Part shown: positions 44,898-54,683 of the stretch, one piece after another | How the letters are laid out: every line of letters starts with the position of its first letter | Position numbering within the stretch: position 1 is the first letter of the stretch | NCBI RefSeq assembly: GCF_019969685.1 | Contig: NZ_JAHXYZ010000002.1 | Location: forward strand, 434,001-498,000 | Source: Microbacterium sp. EST19A | GTDB lineage: Bacteria; Actinomycetota; Actinomycetes; Actinomycetales; Microbacteriaceae | DNA: 64,000 nucleotides | Direction of reading: 5' to 3' | The notes under the pieces: model-generated | Database searches by the model: none | Told to the model about the DNA's origin: nothing | Seen by the model: only the letters and a program-made list of their open reading frames with translations | Program-made: the position numbers and the translations under genes

Positions 44898-45827
44898 GTG
44901 GACGTGGCGATCGACATCACCGAGTTCAGCTATCTTCCCGCACAGGCCGAAGCCTTGGGCGTCCCGCTTCCTCCCGTGGAGCGCGTCGCGCTCGAACTCG
45001 GGGACGGACGCACCGTGAGCGCCTTGCGCTTCGGCACCGAAGCGCCCCGCGTGACGCTGCTCCACGGGGCCGGCCTCAATGCGCACACCTGGGACACCAC
45101 GTCCCTCGCCCTGCGGCAGCCGCTGCTGGCGATCGACCTCGCCGGCCACGGCGACTCGTCCTGGCGCGCGGATGCCGACTACACCCCGCGCACGCTCGCC
45201 GTCGACGTGGCGGCGGCACTCGATGCATGGACCACGCAGCCGCAGCTCATCATCGGGCAGTCACTCGGCGGCCTCACCGGAGCGGCCCTCGCCGCATCCC
45301 GCCCCGACCTCGTCGCCGAACTCGTCATCGTCGACATCACTCCCGGCATCGATGTCAGCGCGGGACCTGCGGCGCTGCGCGCCTTCTACGAGGGCCCCAC
45401 CGACTTCGCCACGCGCGACGAGCTCGTCGACAAGGCGATCTCCCTGGGCTTCGGCGGCACACGCCCCGAGACCGAACGCGGCGTGTTCCTGAACACGCGC
45501 GTCCGCGCCGACGGGCGCATCGAGTGGAAGCATCACTTCGCGCACCTCGCGGCGCAGGCGCTCGCCGCTCACGACCCGGGATCAGCGGCGGCGCCGTCCG
45601 TGCTGCACGTGACCGGCTGGGACGACCTGGCAGCGGTGCGCGCGCCCATCACGCTCGTGCGCGCGACCCGCGGCTTCGTGAGCGAGACGGATGCCGAGGA
45701 ACTGCAGCGCCGCGTCCCTCAGGCCCGTGTCGTGGCGTTCGATGCGACGCACAACGTGCAGGAGACGGCCCCCACCGCCCTTGCCGATCTCATCGCCTCG
45801 CTCGCGTCGGCAGGCACCGGAATATGA
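44898..45827 (+). CDS. Alpha/beta hydrolase
   Basis: 309 residues. Oxyanion region LLHGAGLNAHTWD, nucleophile IIGQSLGGLTG (Ser about residue 121), acid near LVRATRGFVSE, His in FDATHNVQE. No signal peptide. Substrate unknown; the HTWD and DLAGHGDSSW segments resemble lactonase and haloperoxidase-like hydrolases. AGGGAG lies six bases before the GTG start. It precedes an oligopeptide transporter by 93 bp but no joint role is evident. Confidence 0.88.
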   Translation: MDVAIDITEFSYLPAQAEALGVPLPPVERVALELGDGRTVSALRFGTEAPRVTLLHGAGLNAHTWDTTSLALRQPLLAIDLAGHGDSSWRADADYTPRTLAVDVAAALDAWTTQPQLIIGQSLGGLTGAALAASRPDLVAELVIVDITPGIDVSAGPAALRAFYEGPTDFATRDELVDKAISLGFGGTRPETERGVFLNTRVRADGRIEWKHHFAHLAAQALAAHDPGSAAAPSVLHVTGWDDLAAVRAPITLVRATRGFVSETDAEELQRRVPQARVVAFDATHNVQETAPTALADLIASLASAGTGI

Positions 45828-45920
45828 CGAATCGTTCCACAGCCGACCCGCACACCTCCACCCATCTCTAGGCTCGATCCAACGGCACACAGCAACTGCC
45901 GCACCGAGAGGAAACGCCTT

Positions 45921-47441
45921 ATGTTCCGACGCACCCGACGTCTCGCGCTGATCTCCGCTCTCGCGGCCACGGCCGTGATCCTCAGCGCCTGCTCCGGCAC
46001 CCCTGCGCAGGAGCCGTCCGCGTCTCCCGGCAAGCCCGACCCCGACGCGACCCTGCACGTCGGCCTGGTCCTCGAGCCGACCAACCTCGACATCCGGCAC
46101 ACCAGCGGTGCCGCGCTCGAGCAGGTCCTCATCGACAACATCTATGAGGGCCTCGTGACCCGCACGCAGGACAACGAGATCGAGGGTCGGATCGCCTCCG
46201 ACTACGAGGTGTCCGACGACGGACTCACCTACACCTTCACGCTCAACGACGGCGTCCTCTTCCACGACGGCACCCCGCTCACGTCCGCCGACGTCGTCGC
46301 CTCCTACGAGGCGGTCCGCACCGACGCCACGATCCAGGGCAACGCCGAGTTCGCGTCGGTGGCATCCATCACCGCGCCGGATGCGACGACCGTCGAGATC
46401 GTCCTCTCTGCGCCGAACCAGAACTTCCTGTTCGCGCTCACGGGTCCTGCCGGCCTCGTCTTCAAGTCGGGCGACACGACCGACCTCAAGACGGCGGAGA
46501 ACGGCACCGGCCCGTTCACCCTCACGCGCTGGAACAAGGGCAGCACCATCACGTTCGCGCGCAACGACGACTACTGGGGCGAGAAGGCCGGCGTGGCCGA
46601 GGTCGAGTTCCAGTACATCCCCGACTTCACGGCCGGCGTCAACGCCGCGCTCGCGGGCGATGTCGACGTGCTGACGGCGGTCGATCCCAACCTCGCCTCG
46701 CAGCTCGAGGACTCCGGCGACTTCACGCTCACGAAGGGCCGCACCACCGACAAGGCGACGCTGGCCTTCAACAACAAGAAGGCTCCCCTCGACGACGTCC
46801 GCGTGCGAGAGGCCCTGCGCCTGGCCATCGACCATGAGGCGCTGATCGAGGCGGTCGGCGCCGGCACCACGCTGTACGGGCCGATCCCCGAGCTCGACCC
46901 GGGCTACGAAGACCTCTCCGACGTGATCTCCTACGACCCGGAGAAGGCCAAGGAGCTCCTCGCCGAAGCCGGCCAGGAGGACCTCGAGCTCACTCTCACC
47001 ATCCCGAGCTTCTACGGGACGACGGTGCCGAAGGTGCTGATCTCGGACTTCGCCAAGGTCGGCGTCACGCTCGAGGTCGACTCGGTCGAGTTCCCGGCCT
47101 GGCTGGAAGACGTGTACACGAACCACGACTACGACCTCAGCTTCGTGCTGCACGTCGAGCCGCGCGACTTCGGCAACTTCGCCAACCCCGACTACTACTT
47201 CGGCTACGACAACGCCGAGGTGCAGGATCTCTACGAGCAGGCGCAGGCCGAGGTCGACCCCGACAAGTCCGCCGAGCTGCTCGCGCAGGCCGCGCGGATC
47301 GTGTCGGAGGATCACGCCGCGGACTGGCTGTACAACGGCGAGACCATCACGGCCGTGAGCCCGATCGTCGCGGGCTTCCCCGAGGACTCGATCAACTCGC
47401 GCATCAACCTCGCGGGCGTGACCGTCTCGCCGGAGAAGTAA
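45921..47441 (+). CDS. Oligopeptide-type ABC transporter solute-binding lipoprotein
   Basis: 506 residues of the SBP_bac_5 family. The lipoprotein signal RRTRRLALISALAATAVILSAC has the LSAC lipobox, with Cys about residue 24. Typical SBP5 segments: LEPTNLDIRHTSGAALEQVLIDNIYEGL and YTFTLNDGVLFHDGTPLTSADVVAS. It would deliver peptides, or possibly nickel or other solutes, to the following permeases; substrate not readable. GAGAGG precedes the ATG, and TAGGCT at 45869-45874 is a possible -10. Confidence 0.93.
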   Translation: MFRRTRRLALISALAATAVILSACSGTPAQEPSASPGKPDPDATLHVGLVLEPTNLDIRHTSGAALEQVLIDNIYEGLVTRTQDNEIEGRIASDYEVSDDGLTYTFTLNDGVLFHDGTPLTSADVVASYEAVRTDATIQGNAEFASVASITAPDATTVEIVLSAPNQNFLFALTGPAGLVFKSGDTTDLKTAENGTGPFTLTRWNKGSTITFARNDDYWGEKAGVAEVEFQYIPDFTAGVNAALAGDVDVLTAVDPNLASQLEDSGDFTLTKGRTTDKATLAFNNKKAPLDDVRVREALRLAIDHEALIEAVGAGTTLYGPIPELDPGYEDLSDVISYDPEKAKELLAEAGQEDLELTLTIPSFYGTTVPKVLISDFAKVGVTLEVDSVEFPAWLEDVYTNHDYDLSFVLHVEPRDFGNFANPDYYFGYDNAEVQDLYEQAQAEVDPDKSAELLAQAARIVSEDHAADWLYNGETITAVSPIVAGFPEDSINSRINLAGVTVSPEK

Positions 47442-47458
47442 GCCGCGGTTCACTCTCC

Positions 47459-48409
47459 GTGCTCCGCTACGCGCTCGTCCGAGGAGCCCTGCTCGTCGCA
47501 GGGCTCCTCGTGTCGAGCGTGCTGATCTTCCTCACGCTGCGGGTCTTCCCCGGCGACGTCGCCCAGCTGATCGCCGGCACCCAGGCCTCCCCCGCCGAGG
47601 TCGACGCCCTCCGCGAGTCGCTCGGGCTGAACCGTCCGCTCCTCGCGCAGTACACCGACTGGATCGGCGGCATCTTCCGGGGCGATCTCGGCACCTCGTT
47701 GCTCTCCGGAGCCTCGGTCGGCGAAGAGCTGTTCCTCAAGGCGCAGGTCACCGTGCCGCTGGGGATCATGTCGCTCCTCATCGCGGTCCTCATCGCGGTG
47801 CCGTTCGGCATCCTCGCCGCTCTCCTCCGTGGACGGCGCGGCGGAACGGCGCTCAGTGTCGGCGCGCAGACGCTCGCCGCCGTCCCCGTGGTCTGGGCGG
47901 GCATGATGCTGATCGTGGTCTTCTCGGTCTGGCTCGGATGGCTGCCGCCGCAGGGATTCCCGCGCACCGGCTGGTCGACGCCGGAAAAGGCCATCGAGGC
48001 ACTCCTGCTGCCCGCCCTCACGATCGGGATCGTCGAGGGCGCGATGCTCATGCGCTTCGTCCGCAGCGCCACGCTGCAGGCGGCCGGTCAGGACTTCGTG
48101 CGCACCGCCGCCGCGAAGGGGCTGACGCGCACGCGGGCACTGATCCAGCACGGCATCCCGGCGGTCGGACTCTCGATCATCACCGTGCTGGGGCTGCAGG
48201 TCGCCGGGATCATCGTCGGCTCCGTGGTCATCGAGCAGCTGTTCACACTCCCCGGCATCGGACGGATGCTGGTCGCCGACGTCGGCACCCGTGACCTGAT
48301 CAAGGTGCAGAGCGAACTGCTCGTGCTCACCGGCTTCGTGCTCGTGATCGGCTTCCTGGTCGATCTGCTGCACCGGGCGATCGACCCGCGACAGCGGGAG
48401 GCCGCATGA
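47459..48409 (+). CDS. ABC permease, DppB/OppB type
   Basis: 316 residues with six helices, beginning with the OppB N-terminal domain (ALVRGALLVAGLLVSSVLIFLTLRVFPGD). The EAA loop is in SATLQAAGQDFVRTAAAKGLTRTRALIQHGI. It starts with GTG 17 bases after the binding-protein gene. Pairs with the next permease. Confidence 0.93.
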   Translation: MLRYALVRGALLVAGLLVSSVLIFLTLRVFPGDVAQLIAGTQASPAEVDALRESLGLNRPLLAQYTDWIGGIFRGDLGTSLLSGASVGEELFLKAQVTVPLGIMSLLIAVLIAVPFGILAALLRGRRGGTALSVGAQTLAAVPVVWAGMMLIVVFSVWLGWLPPQGFPRTGWSTPEKAIEALLLPALTIGIVEGAMLMRFVRSATLQAAGQDFVRTAAAKGLTRTRALIQHGIPAVGLSIITVLGLQVAGIIVGSVVIEQLFTLPGIGRMLVADVGTRDLIKVQSELLVLTGFVLVIGFLVDLLHRAIDPRQREAA

Positions 48410-49275
48410 CCGCCCGCTGGCTCTCGAGACTGTGGAGCACCGCCACCGGGTGCTTCGGACTCATCGTCGTCGCGGTGATCGCGGTGACCGTGATCGTGTC
48501 GTCCTTCTGGACGCCGTTCGATCCGCAGTCGTCCGACATCGGCGATCGCTGGCTCCCGCCCAGCTGGCCGCATCTGCTGGGCACGGACGACACGGGCCGC
48601 GACATCCTCAGCCTGATCATGGCCGGCGCGAGGACGACCGTGTTCGTCAGCGTCGGGGCGGGTGTCGTCGCGACCGTCATCGGCATCGTCCTCGCCGCGC
48701 TCGGCGCGCTCACGACCCGCTGGGTGCGCGAGACGGTCGCCGTGTTCGTCGACATCCTCATCGCCTTCCCGGTGCTGCTGATCGCGATGATGATCTCCTC
48801 GGTGTGGGGCGGATCGCTCTGGGTCGTCATCTGGGCGGTCGGCATCGGCTTCGGCGTCAACATCGCCCGCGTCACGCGCCCGGAGCTGCGCCGCGTGCAG
48901 CAGAGCGACTTCGTTCTCGCCGCCCGCGCCTCCGGCCTCACGTCGGGCCAGAGCCTGGTGCGCCATCTGCTGCCGAACGTCGCGCCCGTGTTCATCGTGC
49001 AGCTCTCGTGGTCGATGGCCGTGGCCGTGCTCGCAGAAGCCGGCCTGTCGTACCTCGGCTTCGGCGCCTCGGTGGTCGAGCCGAGCTGGGGCATCCTGCT
49101 CGCCGACCTGCAGCGCTACATCGGCGTGCACCCGCTGTCGGTGATCTGGCCGGGACTCGCCATCACGATCACCGTCCTCGCCCTGAATCTCCTCGGTGAC
49201 GGGCTGCGTGAAGCCACGGATCCGACGCTGCGGCACCGTGCCGCGGAGATCCACACCCCGGCGGTGGTCGCATGA
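48406..49275 (+). CDS. ABC permease, DppC/OppC type
   Basis: 289 residues. OppC_N region ends LLGTDDTGRDILSLIMAGARTTVFVS, as is usual; the EAA loop is QQSDFVLAARASGLTSGQSLVRHLLPN. Six helices. The start overlaps the previous gene by ATGA, and the end overlaps the ATPase gene by ATGA. Confidence 0.94.
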   Translation: MTARWLSRLWSTATGCFGLIVVAVIAVTVIVSSFWTPFDPQSSDIGDRWLPPSWPHLLGTDDTGRDILSLIMAGARTTVFVSVGAGVVATVIGIVLAALGALTTRWVRETVAVFVDILIAFPVLLIAMMISSVWGGSLWVVIWAVGIGFGVNIARVTRPELRRVQQSDFVLAARASGLTSGQSLVRHLLPNVAPVFIVQLSWSMAVAVLAEAGLSYLGFGASVVEPSWGILLADLQRYIGVHPLSVIWPGLAITITVLALNLLGDGLREATDPTLRHRAAEIHTPAVVA

Positions 49276-50063
49276 CTCTCGCGGTCGAGAACCTGGTCGT
49301 CGAGATCGACGGCCGTCGCGTGGTGGACGGCATCTCGTTCGAGGTGCCGGACGGCTCGCGTCTCGGACTGATCGGAGAATCGGGTTCCGGCAAGTCGCTC
49401 ACCGCCCTCGCCGTGCTCGGACTCCTCCCCGACGGGGCCACCGCGAGCGGCAGCATCCGCTGGAACGGCACCGAGCTGATCGGCATGCCCGATCGCGAGC
49501 TCGCGAAGCTCCGCGGCGATGACATCGGCATCGTCTTCCAGGAGCCGAGGACCGCCCTGAACCCGATCCGCACGGTCGGACGGCAGATCGCGGAATCCAT
49601 CCGCATCCATGAGAAGGTCAGCCGCCGGGAGGCTCGCGAACGCGCGATCGCGGAGGCCGCGCGCGTGCGACTGCCCGACCCCGAATCGATCGTCGACCGG
49701 TACCCGCATCAGCTCTCCGGCGGGCAGCGGCAGCGCGTCGCGATCGCGATGGCTCTCGCGTGCCGCCCCCGACTGTTGATCGCCGACGAGCCGACCACCG
49801 CGCTCGACGTCACGATCCAGTCCGAGATCCTCTCCCTGCTGCTGTCGCTCGTGGCGGAGGAGGGCATGTCGCTCGTCTTCATCACCCACGACCTGGCCGT
49901 GCTCGCCCAGGTCGCCACCGAGGGTGTCGTGCTGGAGCACGGACGCGTGATCGAAGCCGCACCGGTCTCGACCCTGTTGACGGCTCCGACCTCGCCCGTC
50001 ACACAGGGGCTGCTGCGTGATGCGACGGCGACGCTCTGGCGCCCGGATGGAGGCACCCCATGA
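49272..50063 (+). CDS. ABC transporter ATPase, DppD/OppD type
   Basis: 263 residues, single nucleotide-binding domain: Walker [11 protein letters not shown], signature [15 protein letters not shown], Walker [13 protein letters not shown], and His switch [12 protein letters not shown]. The C-terminal oligopeptide extension (oligo_HPY) of full-length DppD proteins, which can hold an Fe-S cluster, is short or absent. Coupled both sides. Confidence 0.95.
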   Translation: MTLAVENLVVEIDGRRVVDGISFEVPDGSRLGLIGESGSGKSLTALAVLGLLPDGATASGSIRWNGTELIGMPDRELAKLRGDDIGIVFQEPRTALNPIRTVGRQIAESIRIHEKVSRREARERAIAEAARVRLPDPESIVDRYPHQLSGGQRQRVAIAMALACRPRLLIADEPTTALDVTIQSEILSLLLSLVAEEGMSLVFITHDLAVLAQVATEGVVLEHGRVIEAAPVSTLLTAPTSPVTQGLLRDATATLWRPDGGTP

Positions 50064-50857
50064 GCCTCATCGAAGCACGAGGACTGAGCCGGGACTTCTT
50101 CGTCCCGAAGCGGTCGACGTTCGAGCGCAGCCGCACGCAGACCGCACTCGCGCCGACCGACCTCGACGTCGTCGAGAGCTCCTCGGTCGGCATCATCGGC
50201 GAATCCGGATCGGGCAAGTCCACGCTCATCCGCCTGCTGCTGGGACTCGACCGCCCGACGGATGGAACGGTCAGCGTGGACGGACGGAGGGTGGATGCCG
50301 CGGCATCCGCCAAGAGTCTGCATTGGCTCCGTCGCGAGACGGGGCTGGTCTTCCAGGACCCGTATGCGTCACTCGATCCGCGGATGTCGGCCGGACAGAT
50401 CGTGCGCGAGCCGCTGTGGGCGCTCGACATCGAGGGCGACCACCGTGCCCGGGTCCGTGAGGTGCTGGAGCAGGTCGGGCTCGAGCCCGACATGGCCGAC
50501 CGCTACCCGCACGAGTTCTCCGGCGGACAGCGGCAGCGGATCGCCCTCGCCCGCGCGATCGTGCATCGTCCTCGCATCCTGGTCGGCGACGAGCCCCTGT
50601 CGGCGCTCGACGTGACGGTGCGCGCGCAGATCCTCGAACTGCTGATGGAGCTGCGGCGCACGACCGAGCTCACGCTGCTCCTCGTCTCGCACGACATCGG
50701 CGTCGTGCAGAACCTCTGCGACACGGTCGTCGTGATGAAGGACGGCCACATCGTCGAGCGCGGGGCGACGACCGACGTGCTCCTGCACCCCCAGCACGAC
50801 TACACGAAGACGCTGCTGTCGGCGATCCCGGTCATCCCGCACTCCCCCGGTCGTTGA
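50060..50857 (+). CDS. ABC transporter ATPase, DppF/OppF type
   Basis: 265 residues. Walker [11 protein letters not shown], signature [15 protein letters not shown], Walker [14 protein letters not shown], and [13 protein letters not shown]. It starts with the long N-terminal stretch [18 protein letters not shown] of OppF-like proteins, which have a gap before Walker A. With the previous gene it gives the heterodimeric motor of the importer. Last gene of the operon. Confidence 0.95.
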   Translation: MSLIEARGLSRDFFVPKRSTFERSRTQTALAPTDLDVVESSSVGIIGESGSGKSTLIRLLLGLDRPTDGTVSVDGRRVDAAASAKSLHWLRRETGLVFQDPYASLDPRMSAGQIVREPLWALDIEGDHRARVREVLEQVGLEPDMADRYPHEFSGGQRQRIALARAIVHRPRILVGDEPLSALDVTVRAQILELLMELRRTTELTLLLVSHDIGVVQNLCDTVVVMKDGHIVERGATTDVLLHPQHDYTKTLLSAIPVIPHSPGR

Positions 50858-50885
50858 GCGGGCTTCAGCGAGACGGAACGCGCTC

Positions 50886-51503
50886 TCAGCGCTTCGCCCC
50901 GAACAGGCTCCCCCGCCGCCGTCCCACCGGCTTGAGCACCCGACGCATGTACACGGTCCCGAGGTCGCGGCCGAACTTGTAGCCCACGCGCCCCATGCGT
51001 CCTGCCTCGACGAAGCCCAGCTTCGCGTGCAGGCGGATCGAAGCCTCTGCCCCGCTGTCGCTGATGACCGCGACCATCTCGCGCAGCCCGATCTGCTCGC
51101 AGGCGTCGACGAGCGCCTGCAGGAGCGCCGCGCCGAGGCCCTTCCCTCCGGCGCCCGGCCCGAGGTAGATCGAGTCCTCCACGGTGTACCGGTAGGCGTT
51201 CTTGCCGGCCCACGGCTGAGCGAGCGCGTAGCCGATCACCTCACCGCCCGAGGAGACGGCGACGAGGAACGGCAGCTTCAGCTTCTCGAGCAGCGCGAAT
51301 TTCTCCCGCCAGTAAGGGATGCTGCTGCGCCGCTCGTCGAGCGTCACCGCGGAGTTGCTCACGAAGTGGTTGTAGATCTCGCGGATGTGGGCGAGGTCGT
51401 TGGTGCGCGCGGCGCGGATCGTGTACGAGAACACCTCGGGCGCCGCCTCCGGACGCAGATGACGCGGCAGAACGCGGCGACGGTCCCCGGGCTCGAACTG
51501 CAT
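50886..51503 (-). CDS. GNAT N-acetyltransferase (phosphinothricin-acetyltransferase-like)
   Basis: 205 residues. Central PAT-like core: RAARTNDLAHIREIYNHFVSNSAVTLDER, the pyruvyl-type NAYRYTVEDSIYLGPGAGGKGLGAALLQALVD acetyl-CoA loop (Q/GxxGxA), and GAEASIRLHAKLGFVEAG. Related enzymes acetylate amino-acid analogues, for instance phosphinothricin or methionine sulfoximine. TAAGCT lies six bases before the ATG (51510-51515), within the end of ung, so it has its own leaderless promoter. Confidence 0.88.
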   Translation of the reverse strand: MQFEPGDRRRVLPRHLRPEAAPEVFSYTIRAARTNDLAHIREIYNHFVSNSAVTLDERRSSIPYWREKFALLEKLKLPFLVAVSSGGEVIGYALAQPWAGKNAYRYTVEDSIYLGPGAGGKGLGAALLQALVDACEQIGLREMVAVISDSGAEASIRLHAKLGFVEAGRMGRVGYKFGRDLGTVYMRRVLKPVGRRRGSLFGAKR

Positions 51504-51507
51504 GCGC

Positions 51508-52221
51508 TCAGCTTAGGGAGGAAGGCGCTTCGCCCTCCACCCTCCAGTCCACCGGATCCGCGCCGAGCTCTTCGAGCAGCGCGTTCGCCCGCGAGAACGG
51601 CTTCGAGCCGAAGAACCCTCGGCTGGCCGAGAGCGGCGACGGATGGGCGGAGGCGATGACGGGCGTGTCGCCCAGCATCGGCTGGAGGTTCGCGGCATCC
51701 CTCCCCCAGAGGATCGCGACGAGCGGCTGATCACGGGCCACGAGCGTTCTGATCGCGAGCTCCGTGACCGCCTCCCAGCCCCATCCGCGGTGGGATGCCG
51801 CGTTGCCGGGCTGCACGGTCAGCACCCTGTTGAGCAGCAGCACGCCCTGATCGCTCCACGCCGTCAGGTCGCCGTGCGGAGCGGGCGGGAGGCCGAGATC
51901 GCTCTCGCGCTCCTTGTAGATGTTCGCGAGGCTGCGCGGGAGCGGACGCACGTCGCGCTCCACGGCGAACGACAGTCCGATCGGATGCCCGGGCGTCGGG
52001 TACGGGTCCTGCCCGGTGATGAGCACCCGGACGTCGGCGAGCGGACGCTGGAACGCGCGGAGCACGTTGCCTCCGGCCGGCAGGTAGCCGCGGCCGGCGG
52101 CCTGTTCGGCACGCAACCGCTCACCCAGGGCGGTGATCTGCTCCTGCACGGGGGCGAGCGCTTCCGCCCACCCGGTGTCGATCTGCCCGTCCGCTGCGAG
52201 CTCGGCGAGGGTGCGGGCCAT
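51508..52221 (-). CDS. ung: Uracil-DNA glycosylase, family 1
   Basis: Removes uracil from DNA for base-excision repair. 237 residues; water-activating loop [18 protein letters not shown] (D in GQDPYP), and the DNA intercalation loop [13 protein letters not shown]. Start MARTLAELA is placed two bases after the SDR stop; the longer frame upstream reads through that gene in another frame and is a shadow. Confidence 0.96.
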   Translation of the reverse strand: MARTLAELAADGQIDTGWAEALAPVQEQITALGERLRAEQAAGRGYLPAGGNVLRAFQRPLADVRVLITGQDPYPTPGHPIGLSFAVERDVRPLPRSLANIYKERESDLGLPPAPHGDLTAWSDQGVLLLNRVLTVQPGNAASHRGWGWEAVTELAIRTLVARDQPLVAILWGRDAANLQPMLGDTPVIASAHPSPLSASRGFFGSKPFSRANALLEELGADPVDWRVEGEAPSSLS

Positions 52222-52223
52222 CG

Positions 52224-53006
52224 TCAGTCGATCGACCGCACGCGCAGCGGACCGCGAGCGAGCAGGTGCTGGGCGGACTGGGCGACCGGACGCATCGTGA
52301 TCTGATCGAGGTTGACGTGCGCCGGCGACTCCAGCGCGTAGGCGATGACGTCGGCGACATCGCCCGCGACGAGCGGCGCCTCGACGCCGGAGTACACGGC
52401 CTCGGCAGCCACGGTGTCGCCGCCGAGACGGTTCAGCGTGAACTCCTCGGTGTGCACCATTCCCGGCGCGATCTCGACCACGCGGATCGGCTCCCCGTTC
52501 AGCTCCTGACGGAGAACCTTCACGAGCATGCTCTCGGCCGCCTTGGCGGCGTTGTAGCCCGCGCCGCCGGCGTAGGGCGTCAGTGCGGCGGTGGACGTGA
52601 TGAAGATCGTGTCGGCGTGCCCGTCGGATGCCGCCGCGCGGCGCAACAGCGGAAGGAGCCCGGCCACGAGTCGCTGCGTCGCGAGCACGTTCGCGTCGAA
52701 CATCCACTGCCAGTCGTCGATCGCCGCATCCTCGACGCGGTCGGTCCCCCGAGCTCCGCCTGCGACCTGGACGAGCGCGTGCACGGGCCCGGACTTCTCG
52801 AGTTCGGCGACGAGCGCGTCCACGGCGGCAGGGTCGGTGAGGTCGCAGGCGATCGCAGAGGCGCCCGTCTCCTCGGCGAGCGCCGTGAGCCGATCCTCGC
52901 GCCGTGCGACGCCGACGACGTCCCATCCGCGTCCGCGGAGCGTGCGCACCGTCGCCGCACCGATCCCCGAGCTCGCACCTGTCACCACTGCACGTCTGAT
53001 AACCAT
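52224..53006 (-). CDS. Short-chain dehydrogenase/reductase
   Basis: 260 residues of the classical SDR type. NAD(P) motif [12 protein letters not shown], with Arg at RREDRL suggesting NADP(H); catalytic Ser in [18 protein letters not shown] (Tyr-x-x-x-Lys). Substrate unknown. TACGGT lies six bases before the ATG (53013-53018), with a GGAGG in that gap. It may be transcribed together with ung. Confidence 0.9.
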   Translation of the reverse strand: MVIRRAVVTGASSGIGAATVRTLRGRGWDVVGVARREDRLTALAEETGASAIACDLTDPAAVDALVAELEKSGPVHALVQVAGGARGTDRVEDAAIDDWQWMFDANVLATQRLVAGLLPLLRRAAASDGHADTIFITSTAALTPYAGGAGYNAAKAAESMLVKVLRQELNGEPIRVVEIAPGMVHTEEFTLNRLGGDTVAAEAVYSGVEAPLVAGDVADVIAYALESPAHVNLDQITMRPVAQSAQHLLARGPLRVRSID

Positions 53007-53076
53007 GCCTCCACCGTACGATGTCCGCCCTGGATTTCGCGGTCCGGCACTGTTACGTCACATTTCCCATCCCCTG

Positions 53077-53082
53077 TTGACA
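53077..53082 (+). promoter_or_regulatory. -35 hexamer TTGACA of metY
   Basis: An exact TTGACA. TACTCT (53098-53103) is the likeliest -10, 15 bases on, a rather short spacing. Transcription would begin about 45 bases before the metY start. Confidence 0.45.
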
Positions 53083-53154
53083 CGGCGCGATATTCCGTAC
53101 TCTCGCTGCAACGGCATCCGCCATCCAGCCTTCAATCGTTTCCAGGGGGAACAC

Positions 53155-54477
53155 ATGTCCGCACCCGAGTCCTGGCGCTTCGAGACCAAGCAGATCCACT
53201 CGGGTGCCGCACCCGATCCGGTCACGAAGGCCCGCGCCACGCCGATCTACCAGACCACGTCGTACGTCTTCGACAGCGCGGACCACGCCGCCAACCTCTT
53301 CGCCCTCGCGGAGTTCGGCAACATCTACACGCGCATCCAGAACCCGACGCAGGACGTGCTCGAGCAGCGCCTCGCCGCGCTCGAGGGCGGCACCGGCGCC
53401 CTGGTCCTCGCCAGCGGGCAGGCCGCCTCGACCTTCGCGGTCCTGAACATCGCCGAGGCCGGCGACCACTTCGTGGCCTCCAGCTCGATCTACGGCGGCA
53501 CCTACAACCTCTTCAAGTACACGCTCGCGAAGCTCGGCATCGAGGTCACGTTCGTCGAGAACCAGGACGACCCCGAGGAATGGCGTCGCGCGGTCCGCCC
53601 GAACACGAAGCTCTTCTTCGCGGAGACCATCGGCAACCCGCAGATCAACATCCTCGACATCCGCACCGTCGCCGACGTGGCGCACGAGAACGGTGTGCCG
53701 CTGATCGTCGACAACACGATCGCGACGCCGTACCTGATCCGTCCGTTCGAGTTCGGCGCCGACATCGTCGTGCACTCCGTCACGAAGTTCCTCGGCGGCC
53801 ACGGCACGACCATCGGCGGCGTGATCATCGACGGCGGCAAGTTCGAATGGTCGAAGAACGTCGACAAGTTCCCGGGGCTCACCGTTCCGGACCCCTCGTA
53901 CCACGGCGCGAGCTACACCGCTGCGGTCGGCGACCCGCTCGCCTACATCATCAAGGCGCGCGTGCAGCTGCTGCGCGACCTCGGCTCGGCCATCGCACCG
54001 CAGAGCGCCTGGAACCTCATCCAGGGCGTCGAGACGCTGTCTCTGCGCATCGAGCGTCACGTGCAGAACGCGCAGGAGATCGCCGAATGGCTCGACAGCC
54101 GTGACGACGTCGCGACGGTCAACTACTCGGGCCTCCCCTCCTCGCCGTGGTACGCCAAGGCGAACGAGTACGCACCCAAGGGCGTCGGCGCCGTGCTGTC
54201 GTTCGAGCTGAAGGGCGGCGTGGAGGCCGGTCGCGAGTTCGTCAACAGCCTGTCGCTGTTCAGCCACCTCGCCAACATCGGCGACGTGCGCTCGCTCGTC
54301 ATCCACCCGGCGTCCACCACGCACGCCCAGCTCACCCCCGAGCAGCAGCTCACGGCCGGCGTCACGCCGGGCCTGGTCCGCCTCTCGGTGGGCATCGAGA
54401 ACGTCGACGACCTGAAGGCCGACCTCGACGAGGCTCTCGCCGCGGCGCGCCGCGTGTCGGAGGCTGCTCGCGCCTGA
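53155..54477 (+). CDS. metY: O-acetylhomoserine sulfhydrylase
   Basis: A PLP enzyme of the Cys/Met metabolism family that makes homocysteine directly from O-acetylhomoserine and sulfide. 440 residues, start MSAPESWRFETKQIHSGA after AGGGGGA. Landmark blocks: YTRIQNPTQDVLEQRLAALEGG, the PLP lysine in HSVTKFLGGHGTTIGG, and LGLSVGIENVDD-like end (LVRLSVGIENVDDL). Its length is that of MetY rather than the shorter MetB. Followed by a terminator and, 1.1 kb on, by metX, which supplies its substrate. Confidence 0.96.
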   Translation: MSAPESWRFETKQIHSGAAPDPVTKARATPIYQTTSYVFDSADHAANLFALAEFGNIYTRIQNPTQDVLEQRLAALEGGTGALVLASGQAASTFAVLNIAEAGDHFVASSSIYGGTYNLFKYTLAKLGIEVTFVENQDDPEEWRRAVRPNTKLFFAETIGNPQINILDIRTVADVAHENGVPLIVDNTIATPYLIRPFEFGADIVVHSVTKFLGGHGTTIGGVIIDGGKFEWSKNVDKFPGLTVPDPSYHGASYTAAVGDPLAYIIKARVQLLRDLGSAIAPQSAWNLIQGVETLSLRIERHVQNAQEIAEWLDSRDDVATVNYSGLPSSPWYAKANEYAPKGVGAVLSFELKGGVEAGREFVNSLSLFSHLANIGDVRSLVIHPASTTHAQLTPEQQLTAGVTPGLVRLSVGIENVDDLKADLDEALAAARRVSEAARA

Positions 54478-54493
54478 CCTCCCGTCGGAGAAG

Positions 54494-54525
54494 GAAGTGC
54501 CCCGGGCCGTGGCTCGGGGCACTTC
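54494..54525 (+). terminator. Hairpin after metY
   Basis: GAAGTGCCCCGGG pairs with CTCGGGGCACTTC over 13 bp with one G-T and a short loop. It starts 17 bases after the metY stop. Confidence 0.85.
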
Positions 54526-54683
54526 TGCGTGTATCGCCGCTGCATACGGGGATCGCACAGCAGACCCGGCCAGAATGGAGGGTCCTGCCCGAGGAGCCTC
54601 CGATCGACGTCATCCAGCAACGACCGCCCAGCCCGCGACCGGCGTCGCGGCGCTCACGCGCGCGCTCGGGACGGGTCCTCGCA

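Noticed and set aside
53007..53154. SAM riboswitch before metY
   Set aside because: I could not fold a SAM-type core; a TTGACA promoter and a normal ribosome site account for the region.
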